A stretch of DNA of 64,000 bases from Rhodobacter viridis (GTDB lineage: Bacteria > Pseudomonadota > Alphaproteobacteria > Rhodobacterales > Rhodobacteraceae). The first letter of the stretch is position 1. Every line of letters begins with the position of its first letter. This document shows, piece by piece, positions 24,327 to 34,947 of the stretch. The notes below the pieces were generated by a model that did no database searches, was not told the origin of the DNA, and saw only the letters and a program-made list of their open reading frames with translations. Location: NCBI RefSeq assembly GCF_003217355.1, contig NZ_QJTK01000013.1:1-64000 (forward strand). Reading direction: 5' to 3'. Made by a program: the position numbers and the translations under genes.

Positions 24327-25184
24327 CTAGAACAGCGCCAATTCGCGCAGCAACGCGGGCCAGGCGGCAAGGCGGGCCTTGGCGCGGGCGGGGTCCTGTG
24401 CCGCGACGGAATGCGTCACAAGGCTCAGAAGCGAGGCCAGCGGCCCCGAGCTTTCGACATAGGCATGGGCCTTCGAGCTGACAAAGAACACATGCGGCGT
24501 CAGCGCCGCCGCCCAGGTGTTCAGCTCGTCCGTCAGCACCACGACCGCCATCCCCTGCGCCCGCGCCAGCCGCACCAGCGGCTCGGCCTCGCGCGCATAG
24601 GGGATGATGTCGATCAGGATCAGACAGCGCGTCTCGGCCGGGTCCGGCGCCAGCCATTCCGCCAGCCCCGAGTCATGCGCCGCGACGAAGCGCACCCGGT
24701 CGCGCAGGATCGACAGCCGCCGCGCGAAATCCGCCGCCGCCCCCTTCACTGTCTGAAAGCCGGTGACGAAGACCCCGTCGGCGGCATGAATCGCCGCCAC
24801 CGCCTCGGCCCATTCGGGGCGGGCCACCTGCGCCGCCAGCGCCAGAACCGCCTCGGCATCGCGGCGGATGAGCGTGCCCATCTCGCCATCCAGAAGCCGC
24901 AGCCCCAGATCCGCGCCGGGCAGTTGTGCCGCGCCGCGTTCCAGCAAGTCCTCTTTCAGCGCCGCCATGCCGCGATAGCCGAGCCGCCGCAGAAACCGGC
25001 TGACGGTGATCTCGCTCACCCCGGTTTTCGCCGCGATCGTCGCGCCGGTCTCAAGGCCCAGCGCCGCCTCGTTCCGCGTCAGCCATTGCGCAAGAACTGC
25101 CTCGGATTTGGTCAGTGACCCCTCGACTGCCTGCAAACGCAGCAGAAGCGGCGAGGGAGATTGGGGCTCGGAACGGTCAGTCAT
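24327..25184 (-). CDS. MurR/RpiR-family transcriptional regulator
   Basis: This 285-residue regulator has an N-terminal RpiR helix-turn-helix (about 30-75, with TGVSEITVSRFLRRLGYRG) and a C-terminal SIS domain (about 125-260, with DGVFVTGFQTVKGAA). SIS domains bind phosphosugars in many members, but relatives next to amine and amino-acid transporters sense other ligands. It is divergent from the PotABCD-type importer at 25276 and most likely controls it. The 91-bp gap is AT-rich (TTAGCATTCTACC) and holds both promoters. Confidence 0.9.
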   Translation of the reverse strand: MTDRSEPQSPSPLLLRLQAVEGSLTKSEAVLAQWLTRNEAALGLETGATIAAKTGVSEITVSRFLRRLGYRGMAALKEDLLERGAAQLPGADLGLRLLDGEMGTLIRRDAEAVLALAAQVARPEWAEAVAAIHAADGVFVTGFQTVKGAAADFARRLSILRDRVRFVAAHDSGLAEWLAPDPAETRCLILIDIIPYAREAEPLVRLARAQGMAVVVLTDELNTWAAALTPHVFFVSSKAHAYVESSGPLASLLSLVTHSVAAQDPARAKARLAAWPALLRELALF

Positions 25185-25275
25185 GATGATGCTTGCGTCA
25201 TTTCAGATCAATGTTAGCATTCTACCATAATCAGAACAAGACTCGGCGCATCGCGCCATCAGGGAGATCACTACC

Positions 25276-26298
25276 ATGAAAAAGGCCATCGTCCTTGCCC
25301 TGTCCTGCCTTGTGGCCGGCACGGCTGCCCGGGCCGAGGAAACCCTCGCGCTTTACAACTGGGGCGACTACATCAACCCCGCCGTGCTGACGAAATTCAC
25401 CGAGGAAACCGGCATCAAGGTGACGCTCGACACCTATTCCGCGAACGAGGAGATGCTGGCGAAGATCCAGGCGGGGGCGACGGGCTATGACATCGTCTTC
25501 CCCTCGGTCTGGATGCAGGACATCATGGTCAAGCTCGACCTGCTCGAACAGACGAACATCAACGCCGATCCGGCTTTTGCCAATATCGACCCGGCCTTCC
25601 TGCGCTCGAAGGAAGACCCGCAAAGCAGCTACTGCCTGCCCTATGCCTGGGGCACGGTCGGCATCTTCTACAACGAGAACGTGACCGGCCCGATCGCCGG
25701 TTGGGACGACTTCTTCGCCATTCCGCAAAAGACCGGCCAAAAGATCACGCTTCTGGATGACATGCGCGAGGTGCTCGGCATGGGGCTGATCATGACCGGG
25801 CATTCGGTCAATTCGACCGATCCGGCCGAGTTGAAGGAGGCCGCCGATTACGTCACCGCGCACAAGGCGGAGGTGACCGCCTTCACCTATGAATCGATGC
25901 CGCTGCTGCTGTCGGGCGATGTGGCGGCCGCGCATTACTTCGTCGGCGGCAACATGTTCTTCGTCGATCATCCCGAGATCAAATACATCATCCCGAAGGA
26001 AGGCGCGACGATGTATCAGGAAAACATCTGCGTGCTGAAGGACGCGCCGCACAAGGAGGCCGCGCAGAAATTCCTGCAGTTCTACCTGCGCCCCGAAATC
26101 GCCGCGCTGAACGTCTCGCAGCAGTTCAACGGCACGCCGAACCGCCCGGCGAATGACCTGACGCCCGATTTCATCAAGTCGAACCCGAACATCAACGTGC
26201 CCGCCGAGACGCTGGCGCGGCTGCAGATCTTTGCGGATCTGGGCAAGGCGCTGAAGCTTTACGACCGCGCCTGGAACGCGATCCGCACGGCGCAGTGA
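25276..26298 (+). CDS. PotD-like ABC transporter substrate-binding protein
   Basis: This 340-residue periplasmic protein has a signal peptide (1-20, ending ARA) and a PotD/PotF-type mature region starting ETLALYNWGDYI, with the conserved YDIVFPS. This family binds polyamines, but many Rhodobacteraceae members next to demethylase genes take other amines. It is the first gene of a four-gene importer in the order binding protein, ATPase, permease, permease. AGGGAGA precedes its ATG. The next gene starts after only 4 bp. Confidence 0.92.
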   Translation: MKKAIVLALSCLVAGTAARAEETLALYNWGDYINPAVLTKFTEETGIKVTLDTYSANEEMLAKIQAGATGYDIVFPSVWMQDIMVKLDLLEQTNINADPAFANIDPAFLRSKEDPQSSYCLPYAWGTVGIFYNENVTGPIAGWDDFFAIPQKTGQKITLLDDMREVLGMGLIMTGHSVNSTDPAELKEAADYVTAHKAEVTAFTYESMPLLLSGDVAAAHYFVGGNMFFVDHPEIKYIIPKEGATMYQENICVLKDAPHKEAAQKFLQFYLRPEIAALNVSQQFNGTPNRPANDLTPDFIKSNPNINVPAETLARLQIFADLGKALKLYDRAWNAIRTAQ

Positions 26299-26302
26299 TC
26301 CG

Positions 26303-27375
<1,073 letters not shown>

Positions 27376-27379
<4 letters not shown>

Positions 27380-28257
27380 CCCACCGCGACCGGCTGCATC
27401 TTTGGGGCCTGCTCGGCCCGGTGACGCTGTTCCTTGGCGTCTTCTTCCTGATCCCGCTGCTGACGATCGCCCTCTATTCCATCCTCACGCCCGGGCTGTA
27501 CGGCGGTGTGGAATGGGCCTTTTACCACTGGAACTATGGCCGCATCTTCGGCTGGGCCGATGGCATCGACGAGGTGTTCGAGCCGGTCTATCTGCAGATC
27601 CTTGCCCGCTCGCTCGGGCTGGCGCTGACGACCGTGCTGCTGTGCCTTGCGATCTGCTACCCGGTCGCCTTCTGGGTCGCGTGGCTGCCGCAACGCTGGC
27701 GGATGCTGTTTCTGTTCCTGATCGCCCTGCCCTTCTTCGCCAGCCTGATCGTGCGGCTTTACGCCTGGCTTCTGATCCTGAAACCCTCGGGCCTTCTGAA
27801 CACCGTGCTGCTGGCGACGGGGCTGATCTCCGAGCCGCTCGACCTGCTGTACACCCCCTCCGCGGTGGTGCTGGGCATGGTCTACATCTTCCTGCCGTTC
27901 ATGTTCCTGCCGCTTTTCGCCGCCATCGACACGCTCGACGCGGCGCTGATCGAGGCCTCGGCCGATCTGGGCGCAAAACCCTGGCAGACCTTCCTCAAGG
28001 TGATTTTCCCGATGACCCTGCCCGGCGTCGTCGCCGGATCGGTGATCGTCTTCATCCCGGCGGTGGGCAATTTCATCGTGCCGGACATTCTGGGCGGCGC
28101 CAAGGGGCTGATGACCGGCAACCTGATCGAGCAGCAATTCCTGTCCTCGCGCAACTGGCCGTTTGGCTCGGCGCTCGCCATGGTGGTGATGGCGGTGGTG
28201 CTGGGCGCGCTGACGATCTTCGCGACGCGGGCGAAAAAGGCGGGGGGTGCGGCATGA
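27376..28257 (+). CDS. PotB-like ABC transporter permease
   Basis: This 293-residue inner-membrane protein has six predicted helices and the ATPase-coupling loop EASADLGAKPWQTF near residue 195. It pairs with the PotC-like permease encoded next; the two genes overlap by 4 bp, and it also overlaps the ATPase gene. It is specific to the same substrate as the PotD-like protein, an amine that cannot be named from sequence. Confidence 0.92.
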
Positions 28258-29081
28258 AACGGTCTTTCCTGACGCTCTTCGCGCTTGGCTTCTTTGCCTT
28301 CCTCTACGTGCCGCTTTTCGTCATCATCGGCTATTCCTTCAACGCCAACCCGGTCAACATGCTGATCTGGGACGGATTTACCCTCGACTGGTATCGCGGA
28401 CTTCTGGGCCTTGGCACACCCGGCCTCGATGCGCAAAACCGCGGCATCTACATCGAAAGCACGCCGCAACTGCTGGCGGCGCTGAAGACCTCGTTGATCG
28501 TCGCCTGTTCGACCACGGTGATCTCGACGATCTTCGGCACCTCGCTCGCCCTTGCGCTGGCGCGGTTTCAGTTTCGCGCCAAGCCGCTTTACACGGGCGG
28601 GCTGATGCTGCCGATCATGATGCCCGACATCGTGCTGGGCATCGGCCTCTTGATCTTCTTCTCGACGATCGGCCTCAGGCTCTCGATCCTGACCATCGTG
28701 CTCGGCCAATGCACTTTCCTGACCTCCTATGTCTGCATCACCGTGCAGGCGCGGCTCGCGGGGCTTGACCCCGCGCTCGAGGAGGCCTCGGCCGATCTCG
28801 GTGCCAATGCCTGGACGACCTTCCGCAAGGTGACGCTGCCGCAGCTCGCCCCCGGACTGGTGGGCGGTGCGCTGCTGGCCTTCATCATCTCGATGGATGA
28901 TCTCGTGATCACCTATTTCATCTCCGGCACCGGCTCGCAGACCCTGCCGATCTATATCTTCGGCATGATCCGGCGCGGCGTGAAGCCCGAGATCAATGCC
29001 ATTGCCACCCTTATCATCCTTGCCTCCATGCTGGTCGCGGCCCTCGGGCTGTGGCTGCGCGCGCGGCAAGATCGGAGCTGA
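28254..29081 (+). CDS. PotC-like ABC transporter permease
   Basis: This 275-residue permease has six predicted helices, a PotC-type N-terminus (LYVPLFVIIGYSFN) and the coupling loop EASADLGANAWTTF near 178. The ATG at 28254 lies inside the stop of the PotB-like gene. The P1 peptidase gene starts 3 bp after its stop, so that enzyme belongs to the same transcript. Confidence 0.92.
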   Translation: MKRSFLTLFALGFFAFLYVPLFVIIGYSFNANPVNMLIWDGFTLDWYRGLLGLGTPGLDAQNRGIYIESTPQLLAALKTSLIVACSTTVISTIFGTSLALALARFQFRAKPLYTGGLMLPIMMPDIVLGIGLLIFFSTIGLRLSILTIVLGQCTFLTSYVCITVQARLAGLDPALEEASADLGANAWTTFRKVTLPQLAPGLVGGALLAFIISMDDLVITYFISGTGSQTLPIYIFGMIRRGVKPEINAIATLIILASMLVAALGLWLRARQDRS

Positions 29082-29084
29082 CCC

Positions 29085-30143
29085 ATGACCAAATCCCGCG
29101 CCCGCGATCTGGGCCTGCCCTTTCCGGGCACCCCCGGCCCCTGCAATGCGATCACCGATGTTCCCGGCGTCGAGGTCGGCTTTTGCACCCTCACCGACCC
29201 GGCGCAAAAGCTGCGCACCGGCGTCACCGCAATCTTGCCGCGCGGGCGGGCGCCCGAGCCGGTGCCGGTCATGGCCGGGCATTACGCGCTGAACGGCAAT
29301 GGCGAGATGACCGGCACGCATTGGATCGACGATGCGGGCTATTTCCTTGGCCCGGTCCTGATCACCAACACCCATGCGGTCGGCGCCTGCCATACCGCCG
29401 CGGTGCAATGGATGATCGACATGTATCCGGCGCATTTCCGCGCCCATGCCTGGGCGATGCCGGTGGTGGCCGAGACCTATGACGGCGTGCTGAACGACAT
29501 CACCCGGCTTGCCGTCACGCCCGATCACGCCCGCGCGGCCCTCGATGCCGCCGCCCCCGGCCCGGTGACCGAAGGCTCGAGTGGTGGCGGCAACGGCATG
29601 ATCGCCTACGAGTTCAAGGGCGGCACCGGCACCGCCTCGCGCCGGGTCTCGGTGGGCGGCGACTGGACGGTGGCGGCGCTCGTGCAGGCGAATTTCGGCC
29701 TCCGGCCCTGGCTTTCCGTATTGGGCAAGCCGGTCGGGCAGATGATGACCGAGGACCGGCTGATCGAGACCGAGACCGGCTCGATCATCGTCGTCCTTGC
29801 CACCGATGCGCCGCTCTCCGCGCTGTCGCTGCGCGCGCTGGCCAAACGCGCGGCGCTTGGAATCGGCCGCTCCGGCACGGTCGGCGGCAACAGCTCTGGC
29901 GATATTTTCCTTGCGTTTTCAACGGCCAATCCGCAGCCGATGGCGGCGCGGGCGGAAAAGCTGCGGACCGTGACCGAACTCAACCCGGAACATCTCGACC
30001 CGATCTATCAGGCCGCGGTCGAGGCGGTGGACGAGGCGGTGATCAACGCGCTTGTCGCGGGCGAGGATGTGGCCACGGTGAACCCGCCCGGGCGGGTTTG
30101 CCGCGCCATCGACCGCGAGGCGCTGCGCCAGCTTTTCGGCTGA
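29085..30143 (+). CDS. P1 (DmpA/BapA-type) self-cleaving aminopeptidase
   Basis: DmpA-family enzymes cleave N-terminal or beta-amino acids from small peptides and process themselves into two chains. This 352-residue protein has the family start DLGLPFPGTPGPCNAITDV, and the autocleavage and nucleophile site GTVGGNSSGDIFLAFST near residues 265-282, where the chain would be cut before a serine. The cleavage residues look intact. It is the last gene of the PotABCD-type operon, which suggests that the imported compound, or a product of it, is an amide or peptide conjugate. That substrate idea is inference. Confidence 0.9.
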   Translation: MTKSRARDLGLPFPGTPGPCNAITDVPGVEVGFCTLTDPAQKLRTGVTAILPRGRAPEPVPVMAGHYALNGNGEMTGTHWIDDAGYFLGPVLITNTHAVGACHTAAVQWMIDMYPAHFRAHAWAMPVVAETYDGVLNDITRLAVTPDHARAALDAAAPGPVTEGSSGGGNGMIAYEFKGGTGTASRRVSVGGDWTVAALVQANFGLRPWLSVLGKPVGQMMTEDRLIETETGSIIVVLATDAPLSALSLRALAKRAALGIGRSGTVGGNSSGDIFLAFSTANPQPMAARAEKLRTVTELNPEHLDPIYQAAVEAVDEAVINALVAGEDVATVNPPGRVCRAIDREALRQLFG

Positions 30144-30158
30144 GCGCAGCGGGCGCGC

Positions 30159-31727
30159 TCAATACCACATGTCGGGCATGCCCCCCTTGCGCCGCGCAAT
30201 GAAGTCGCGCAGCGCCGCATCGATGCCCGCATCAAGCGGCGGCGCCTGATATTCGGCCAGACGCTTCTTCCAGAGCCGGTTGGCGCGGGTGGCGGCATCG
30301 GTCGAGCCCTCGGATTGCCATTTCTCGAAGGGCTCGTTGTCGGCCAGATCGCTTTCCCAGAACGCGCCTTCGTAATGGGCGAGCGTATGGGCACAGCCGA
30401 AGAAATGCCCGCCCGGACCGACCTCGGCAAAGGCGGGCAGCGCCAGCTGATCGTCGTCGACCTGCACGCCCTTGAGATAGCTGTGCAGCGCCCCGCACAG
30501 ATCGGCATCCATCATGAATTTCTCGTAGGACATCGACAGAAGCCCGTCGAGGAAACCCGCCGAATGCAGCACGAAATTCGCGCCGCATTGCACCGCGGCG
30601 AGCATCGACATCACGCCCTCGGTCATCGCCTGCGCATCGGGCAGTTTCGAGGTGGTGAAGTTGCCCGAACAGCGCAGGGGCAGATTGAGCCTGCGCGCAA
30701 GCTGTCCGATCACCAGTGACCCCACCGCCGGTTCCGGCGTGCCGAAGGTCGGGCTGCCCGAGCGCAGGTTCATCGACGACAGGAAATTGCCGAAGACCAC
30801 CGGCGCGCCGGGGCGTTCGAGCTGCGTCAGCGCGCAGCCCGCCATCGTCTCCGCGACCGCCTGCGCAATCGCCCCGGCCGAGGTGACCGGCCCCATCGCC
30901 CCGCCCAGGATGAAGGGCACCAGAACGCAGCCCTGCCCGGCGCGGGCGTAAGCGCGCATCCCCCGCGTCACCGCACCGTCCCAGACCAGCGGCGAATTGA
31001 CGTTGAAGTTGCCCATGATGACACAGTTTTGCGCCACGAAATCGGCGCCAAAGACGAGGCGCGACATCTCGATGCTGTCTTCGACCCGCTCGGGCGCCGT
31101 GACCGACCCAAGAAAGGCGCGGTCGGAATAGCGCAGATGGGCATAGACCATGTCCATGTGGCGCTTGTTCACCGCAACATCGGTCGGCTCGCAGATCGTG
31201 CCGCCGGAATGGTGAAACCACGGCGAGGATTGCGCCAGCTTGATGAAATTCTCGAAATCCTCGAGCGTGCCGAAGCGGCGGCCGCGGTCGAGATCCATCA
31301 CGAAGGGCGAACCGTAAGAGGGCGCGAAGACGATATTCTTGCCGCCGATGCGGACGTTGTTCGCGGGGTTGCGGGCGTGCTGGGTGAACTCCGCCGGCGC
31401 GGTCTTCAGGATCTCGCGCAGCATCCCCGGGGGGAACCGCACCCGCTCGCCCATGATCTCGGCCCCGGCCTTGCGGAACAGCGCCAGCGTCTCGGCATCG
31501 TCGCGGAACTCGATCCCGGTTTCGGCCAGAAGCCGGTCGATCGCGGTCTCGATCTTGATCAGGTTTTCCTCGCCCATCACGTCATAGGTAGGGATGCCGC
31601 GCACGATATAGGCGCAGCCAAGATCGGTGCGGGGGGCAGCGCGTTCGGCGGCCCGGCTGGCGCGACCGGCGCGTTTGCGGGATTCGGCAGCGGGTTGCGG
31701 GGCGGCAAGAGTGGTGGGGGCGTCCAT
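30159..31727 (-). CDS. MttB-family (non-pyrrolysine) corrinoid methyltransferase homologue
   Basis: MttB-family proteins move a methyl group from a quaternary or tertiary amine to a corrinoid protein. This 522-residue member has no in-frame amber codon, so it belongs to the non-pyrrolysine branch whose characterised members use betaines such as glycine betaine. Family segments include FGTLEDFENFIKLAQSS, MGNFNVNSPLVWDGAVTRGM and GPGGHFFGCAHTLAHYEGAF near the end. The N-terminus is alanine- and arginine-rich and probably disordered. A LysR gene lies 78 bp upstream on the same strand. No corrinoid protein gene is in the window. Confidence 0.88.
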   Translation of the reverse strand: MDAPTTLAAPQPAAESRKRAGRASRAAERAAPRTDLGCAYIVRGIPTYDVMGEENLIKIETAIDRLLAETGIEFRDDAETLALFRKAGAEIMGERVRFPPGMLREILKTAPAEFTQHARNPANNVRIGGKNIVFAPSYGSPFVMDLDRGRRFGTLEDFENFIKLAQSSPWFHHSGGTICEPTDVAVNKRHMDMVYAHLRYSDRAFLGSVTAPERVEDSIEMSRLVFGADFVAQNCVIMGNFNVNSPLVWDGAVTRGMRAYARAGQGCVLVPFILGGAMGPVTSAGAIAQAVAETMAGCALTQLERPGAPVVFGNFLSSMNLRSGSPTFGTPEPAVGSLVIGQLARRLNLPLRCSGNFTTSKLPDAQAMTEGVMSMLAAVQCGANFVLHSAGFLDGLLSMSYEKFMMDADLCGALHSYLKGVQVDDDQLALPAFAEVGPGGHFFGCAHTLAHYEGAFWESDLADNEPFEKWQSEGSTDAATRANRLWKKRLAEYQAPPLDAGIDAALRDFIARRKGGMPDMWY

Positions 31728-31805
31728 CGGGCTCTCCTCGTGGCTTTCGATCAGACTAGCCCCGCCCCCGCCGCTTGTGGCGTGCAGTAATTTTCCCGAA
31801 ATCCA

Positions 31806-32738
31806 TCAGCTTTCGTTATGCGTATCGGCAAAGCAGGCGGCGATCCAATCGATGAAGCCGCGCGCCTCGGGGCCGGGATCGGCACCGGTCGGCACCAGCA
31901 GGTGATAGGATTCGGGCGGGCAGAGCCCCGCCGTGCCCAGCCGCACCAGCCGTCCCTCGGCCAGCGCGCCACCCAAGAGCATCTGCCAGCCAAGCGCCAC
32001 CCCCTCGCCCGCGATCGCCGCCTCGATCGCGTCAGCGTAATGGGTGAAGCGCAGCCGCGACAGATCCGAGGCGCGGCCAAGCTCCGGCCCAAGCCCGGCG
32101 CCGCGCGCGAACCCCCGCCACGACAGCCACGAGGGCGTGATCATGTCGGCCGCAATCACCGGCAGCGTGGCCGGATCGACGGTCTCGGCCCGCGCCCCGA
32201 AGCGGTCGAGAAGCTTCGGGCTGGCCACCGGAAAGACCGCATCGCGGCAGCTGGCCAGACTGACGCCATCGGCAAAGGGCGCGATGCCATAGCGGATCGC
32301 AACATCCAGCCGGTCGCGGCGCAGATCGCTTGGCGCATCCTCGGCCACCAGTTTCAGCTTCACCTCGGGGTAAAGCGCCCGAAACGCGGCCAGCCGCGGC
32401 ATCAGCCAGAAATGGCTGAAGGCAAGGCTGGTGCCGATGGTCAGGCTGTGCGGCGCGGCCGTTTCGCGGATCGCCTCGATCGCATCGGCCATCCGCCCGA
32501 AAGCCCCGGTCACCGCCCCTGCGAGCGCCACCCCAGCCGGGGTCAGGACGACGCGCCGATGCGCGCGCAGAAAGAGCGCGCAGTGCAGATCGGTCTCCAA
32601 AAGCTTGATCTGGCGGCTGACGGCGGCCTGCGTCACCCCCAGTTCCGTCGCGGCCAGCGTGAAGCTTTCCAGCCGTGCCGCCGCCTCGAAGGTCGCCAAA
32701 GCGCCGAGCGACGGCACCGCGCGCCGCAGATTTGCCAT
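31806..32738 (-). CDS. LysR-family (GcvA-like) transcriptional regulator
   Basis: This 310-residue regulator has a LysR helix-turn-helix (SFTLAATELGVTQAAVSRQI) and a periplasmic-binding-like ligand domain. The start ATG at 32738 matches the usual LysR N-terminus (RRAVPSLGALATFEAAARL); the longer upstream frame is not family-like. It is divergent from the TMADH-like oxidoreductase at 32839 and upstream of the minus-strand MttB homologue, so it is the likely activator of one or both. Confidence 0.9.
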   Translation of the reverse strand: MANLRRAVPSLGALATFEAAARLESFTLAATELGVTQAAVSRQIKLLETDLHCALFLRAHRRVVLTPAGVALAGAVTGAFGRMADAIEAIRETAAPHSLTIGTSLAFSHFWLMPRLAAFRALYPEVKLKLVAEDAPSDLRRDRLDVAIRYGIAPFADGVSLASCRDAVFPVASPKLLDRFGARAETVDPATLPVIAADMITPSWLSWRGFARGAGLGPELGRASDLSRLRFTHYADAIEAAIAGEGVALGWQMLLGGALAEGRLVRLGTAGLCPPESYHLLVPTGADPGPEARGFIDWIAACFADTHNES

Positions 32739-32838
32739 TCCCCTCTCCCAACCATGACATAAGGTTATCCATAGCTGATTTTTTCGAACGTTGTGAAAAT
32801 TCCGCCCCCCGGCAAGACTTTGCCAAAAGGGAGATCCC

Positions 32839-34815
32839 ATGACGCACCATCGCCACCTGCTTTCCCCCCTCGATCTGCGCGGCCAACGCTTACGCAACCG
32901 CATCGTCTTTGGCGCGCATACGAACAACATGGCCGAAAACGGCCTGCCGGGCGCGCGGACCGGCGCCTATCTGCTGGAGCGTGCCTTGGGCGGCGCGGCC
33001 ATGATCGTGGCCGAGCCGATGCCGGTGCACCGCACCGCCGTGCTGACCCGGGGCAACTACCGGCACGACAGCGACGCGGTGATCGCCCCCTTCCGCGCCA
33101 TCACAGAACCCGTGCGCGATGCGGGCGCGGTGATCTTGCAGCAGCTTTACCACACCGGCGCGCATGGCGATTCCGACCTGTCCTTCGCACCGCATTGGTC
33201 ACCCTCGGGCCATGCCTCCTATCACGACAGCGACGGCTCGCACCGGATGACCGAGGCCGAGATCGAGGAGATCATCGAGGGGCATGTCCGCGCCGCCCTG
33301 CGCTGTCAGCAGGCGGGGTTTCAGGGCGTCGAGGTCTGGGCGGCCTATCACTCGTTGCTCGATCAGTTCTGGACGCCGTGGTCGAACACCCGCGACGACC
33401 GCTGGGGCGGCAGTCTGGAAAACCGCACCCGGCTGTCGCGCACGATCATCGAGCGGATCCGCCGCGCCTGTGGCGAGGATTTCCTCATCGGCCTTGCCGT
33501 CTCCACCTCGGATGCGCAGACGGTGACGCTGTCGGTCGAAAGCCTGCTCGAAATCACCGCGCTGCATGATGCGAGTGGCCACGTCGATTACATCACCTGC
33601 GGGCACGGCGGGTATCTGGATTTCGAGCGGCTGATGCCGACCTTTCTTTACGGCGAAAAGCTGACCGCCCCGGTGACCGAGCAGATGAAGGCGGTGGTCA
33701 AGCACGCGAAGATCATCTCCGAAGCCCATGTTCGCACGCCGGAAAATGCCGAGGCGGTGATCGCCGCGGGTCAGGCGGATCTGGTCTCGATCGTGCGCGG
33801 GCAGATCGCCGATCCGCATCTGGCGCGCAAGGTGGCCGAGGGCCGGGCCGAGGATGTGCGCGGCTGCATTTCCTGCAATCAGATGTGCTGGGGGCGGCGC
33901 TCGCGCGATTACTGGATTTCCTGCCTGATCAATCCCTCCGCCGGGCGGGAGTTCGAGTGGGGCGGCGATCGCTTCACACCGGCCGAGATGCCGCAAGATG
34001 TGCTCGTCGTCGGCGCCGGTCCTGCGGGGCTTGAAGCCGCGCGGGTGGCGGCCGAGCGCGGCCACCGGGTCGAGATCGTCGAGGCCGGGTCGCAGATCGG
34101 CGGGCAGTTTCGGCTGGCCGGGATGCAGCCGCGCCGGGGCCAGATCCTAGAGCTGTTCGACTGGTATGAACGGCAATTCACGCGGCTGGGCGTGACGCTG
34201 CGGCTGAACACCTTCCTCGAGGCGGATGAGATCGCAGCCCATCCGGCGCCGGTGGTGGTGCTGGCCACCGGCTCGCTGCCCGATCCGGAGGCGGGCCAAC
34301 GCTGGCTGCCTGCCGAACCGGAACTGCCGGGTCTGGCGCGCGGCAATGTCTGGTCGGCCGAGGAGGCGATGCGACGCGAGGCGCGGCTGGGTGAGACCGT
34401 GCTGCTCTATGACGAGGGCGGCAGCTGGCGCGGCGTCGGCACCGCCTGGACCTTGGCCGAGCGCGGGCATCGCGTCGTGCTGGCGACGCCCGATCCCTAT
34501 GTCGGGCGCGAGATCACCCGCACCTCGGCCGATGGCCCGGCGCGGGCACGGCTGGCGAAACTCGGCGCGCGGATGATCCCCGAGCATGTGATCGCCGCCT
34601 GGCACGGCGACGGCGCGACCCTGCGCAGTCTGCTCACCGGGGCCGAGGACCGGATCGAGGCCTCGGCTCTGGTGATGGCGACGACGAATATCGCCTTCGA
34701 CCCCTGCCCCGAGACCTTGCCCGGCAAGGTTTTGCACCGCATCGGCGATTGCGCGACCCCGCGGCAGGCGCCCTTTGCCTTTCACGACGGCCGGGCCTGC
34801 GGGCGCGCGCTCTGA
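32839..34815 (+). CDS. TMADH-like NADH:flavin oxidoreductase (N-demethylase candidate)
   Basis: This 658-residue protein has the trimethylamine dehydrogenase / 2,4-dienoyl-CoA reductase layout. An FMN-binding TIM barrel covers 1-350 (NRIVFGAHTNNMAE and NTRDDRWGGSLENR). A 4Fe-4S site follows (CISCNQMCWGRR, then a later cysteine in WISCLINP). An FAD/NAD(P) half comes last (VLVVGAGPAGLEAARVAAE). Relatives oxidatively remove methyl groups from tertiary amines such as N-methylproline (StcD of stachydrine catabolism). The next gene on the strand is a second MttB homologue, which fits stepwise demethylation of a betaine. AAGGGAG precedes the ATG. Confidence 0.9.
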   Translation: MTHHRHLLSPLDLRGQRLRNRIVFGAHTNNMAENGLPGARTGAYLLERALGGAAMIVAEPMPVHRTAVLTRGNYRHDSDAVIAPFRAITEPVRDAGAVILQQLYHTGAHGDSDLSFAPHWSPSGHASYHDSDGSHRMTEAEIEEIIEGHVRAALRCQQAGFQGVEVWAAYHSLLDQFWTPWSNTRDDRWGGSLENRTRLSRTIIERIRRACGEDFLIGLAVSTSDAQTVTLSVESLLEITALHDASGHVDYITCGHGGYLDFERLMPTFLYGEKLTAPVTEQMKAVVKHAKIISEAHVRTPENAEAVIAAGQADLVSIVRGQIADPHLARKVAEGRAEDVRGCISCNQMCWGRRSRDYWISCLINPSAGREFEWGGDRFTPAEMPQDVLVVGAGPAGLEAARVAAERGHRVEIVEAGSQIGGQFRLAGMQPRRGQILELFDWYERQFTRLGVTLRLNTFLEADEIAAHPAPVVVLATGSLPDPEAGQRWLPAEPELPGLARGNVWSAEEAMRREARLGETVLLYDEGGSWRGVGTAWTLAERGHRVVLATPDPYVGREITRTSADGPARARLAKLGARMIPEHVIAAWHGDGATLRSLLTGAEDRIEASALVMATTNIAFDPCPETLPGKVLHRIGDCATPRQAPFAFHDGRACGRAL

Positions 34816-34947
34816 ACGCGCGGCGGGCAGGTCGTTTTCCGCCCCCTGCCCGCCGCATGTCGCTTTTTCGCGTGATCGCTTCGCGGAATCGACTGTGGAA
34901 ACGCGGCTTTCACGGCCTGATGGAGCGGCACAACAGGAGGGCAGAGC

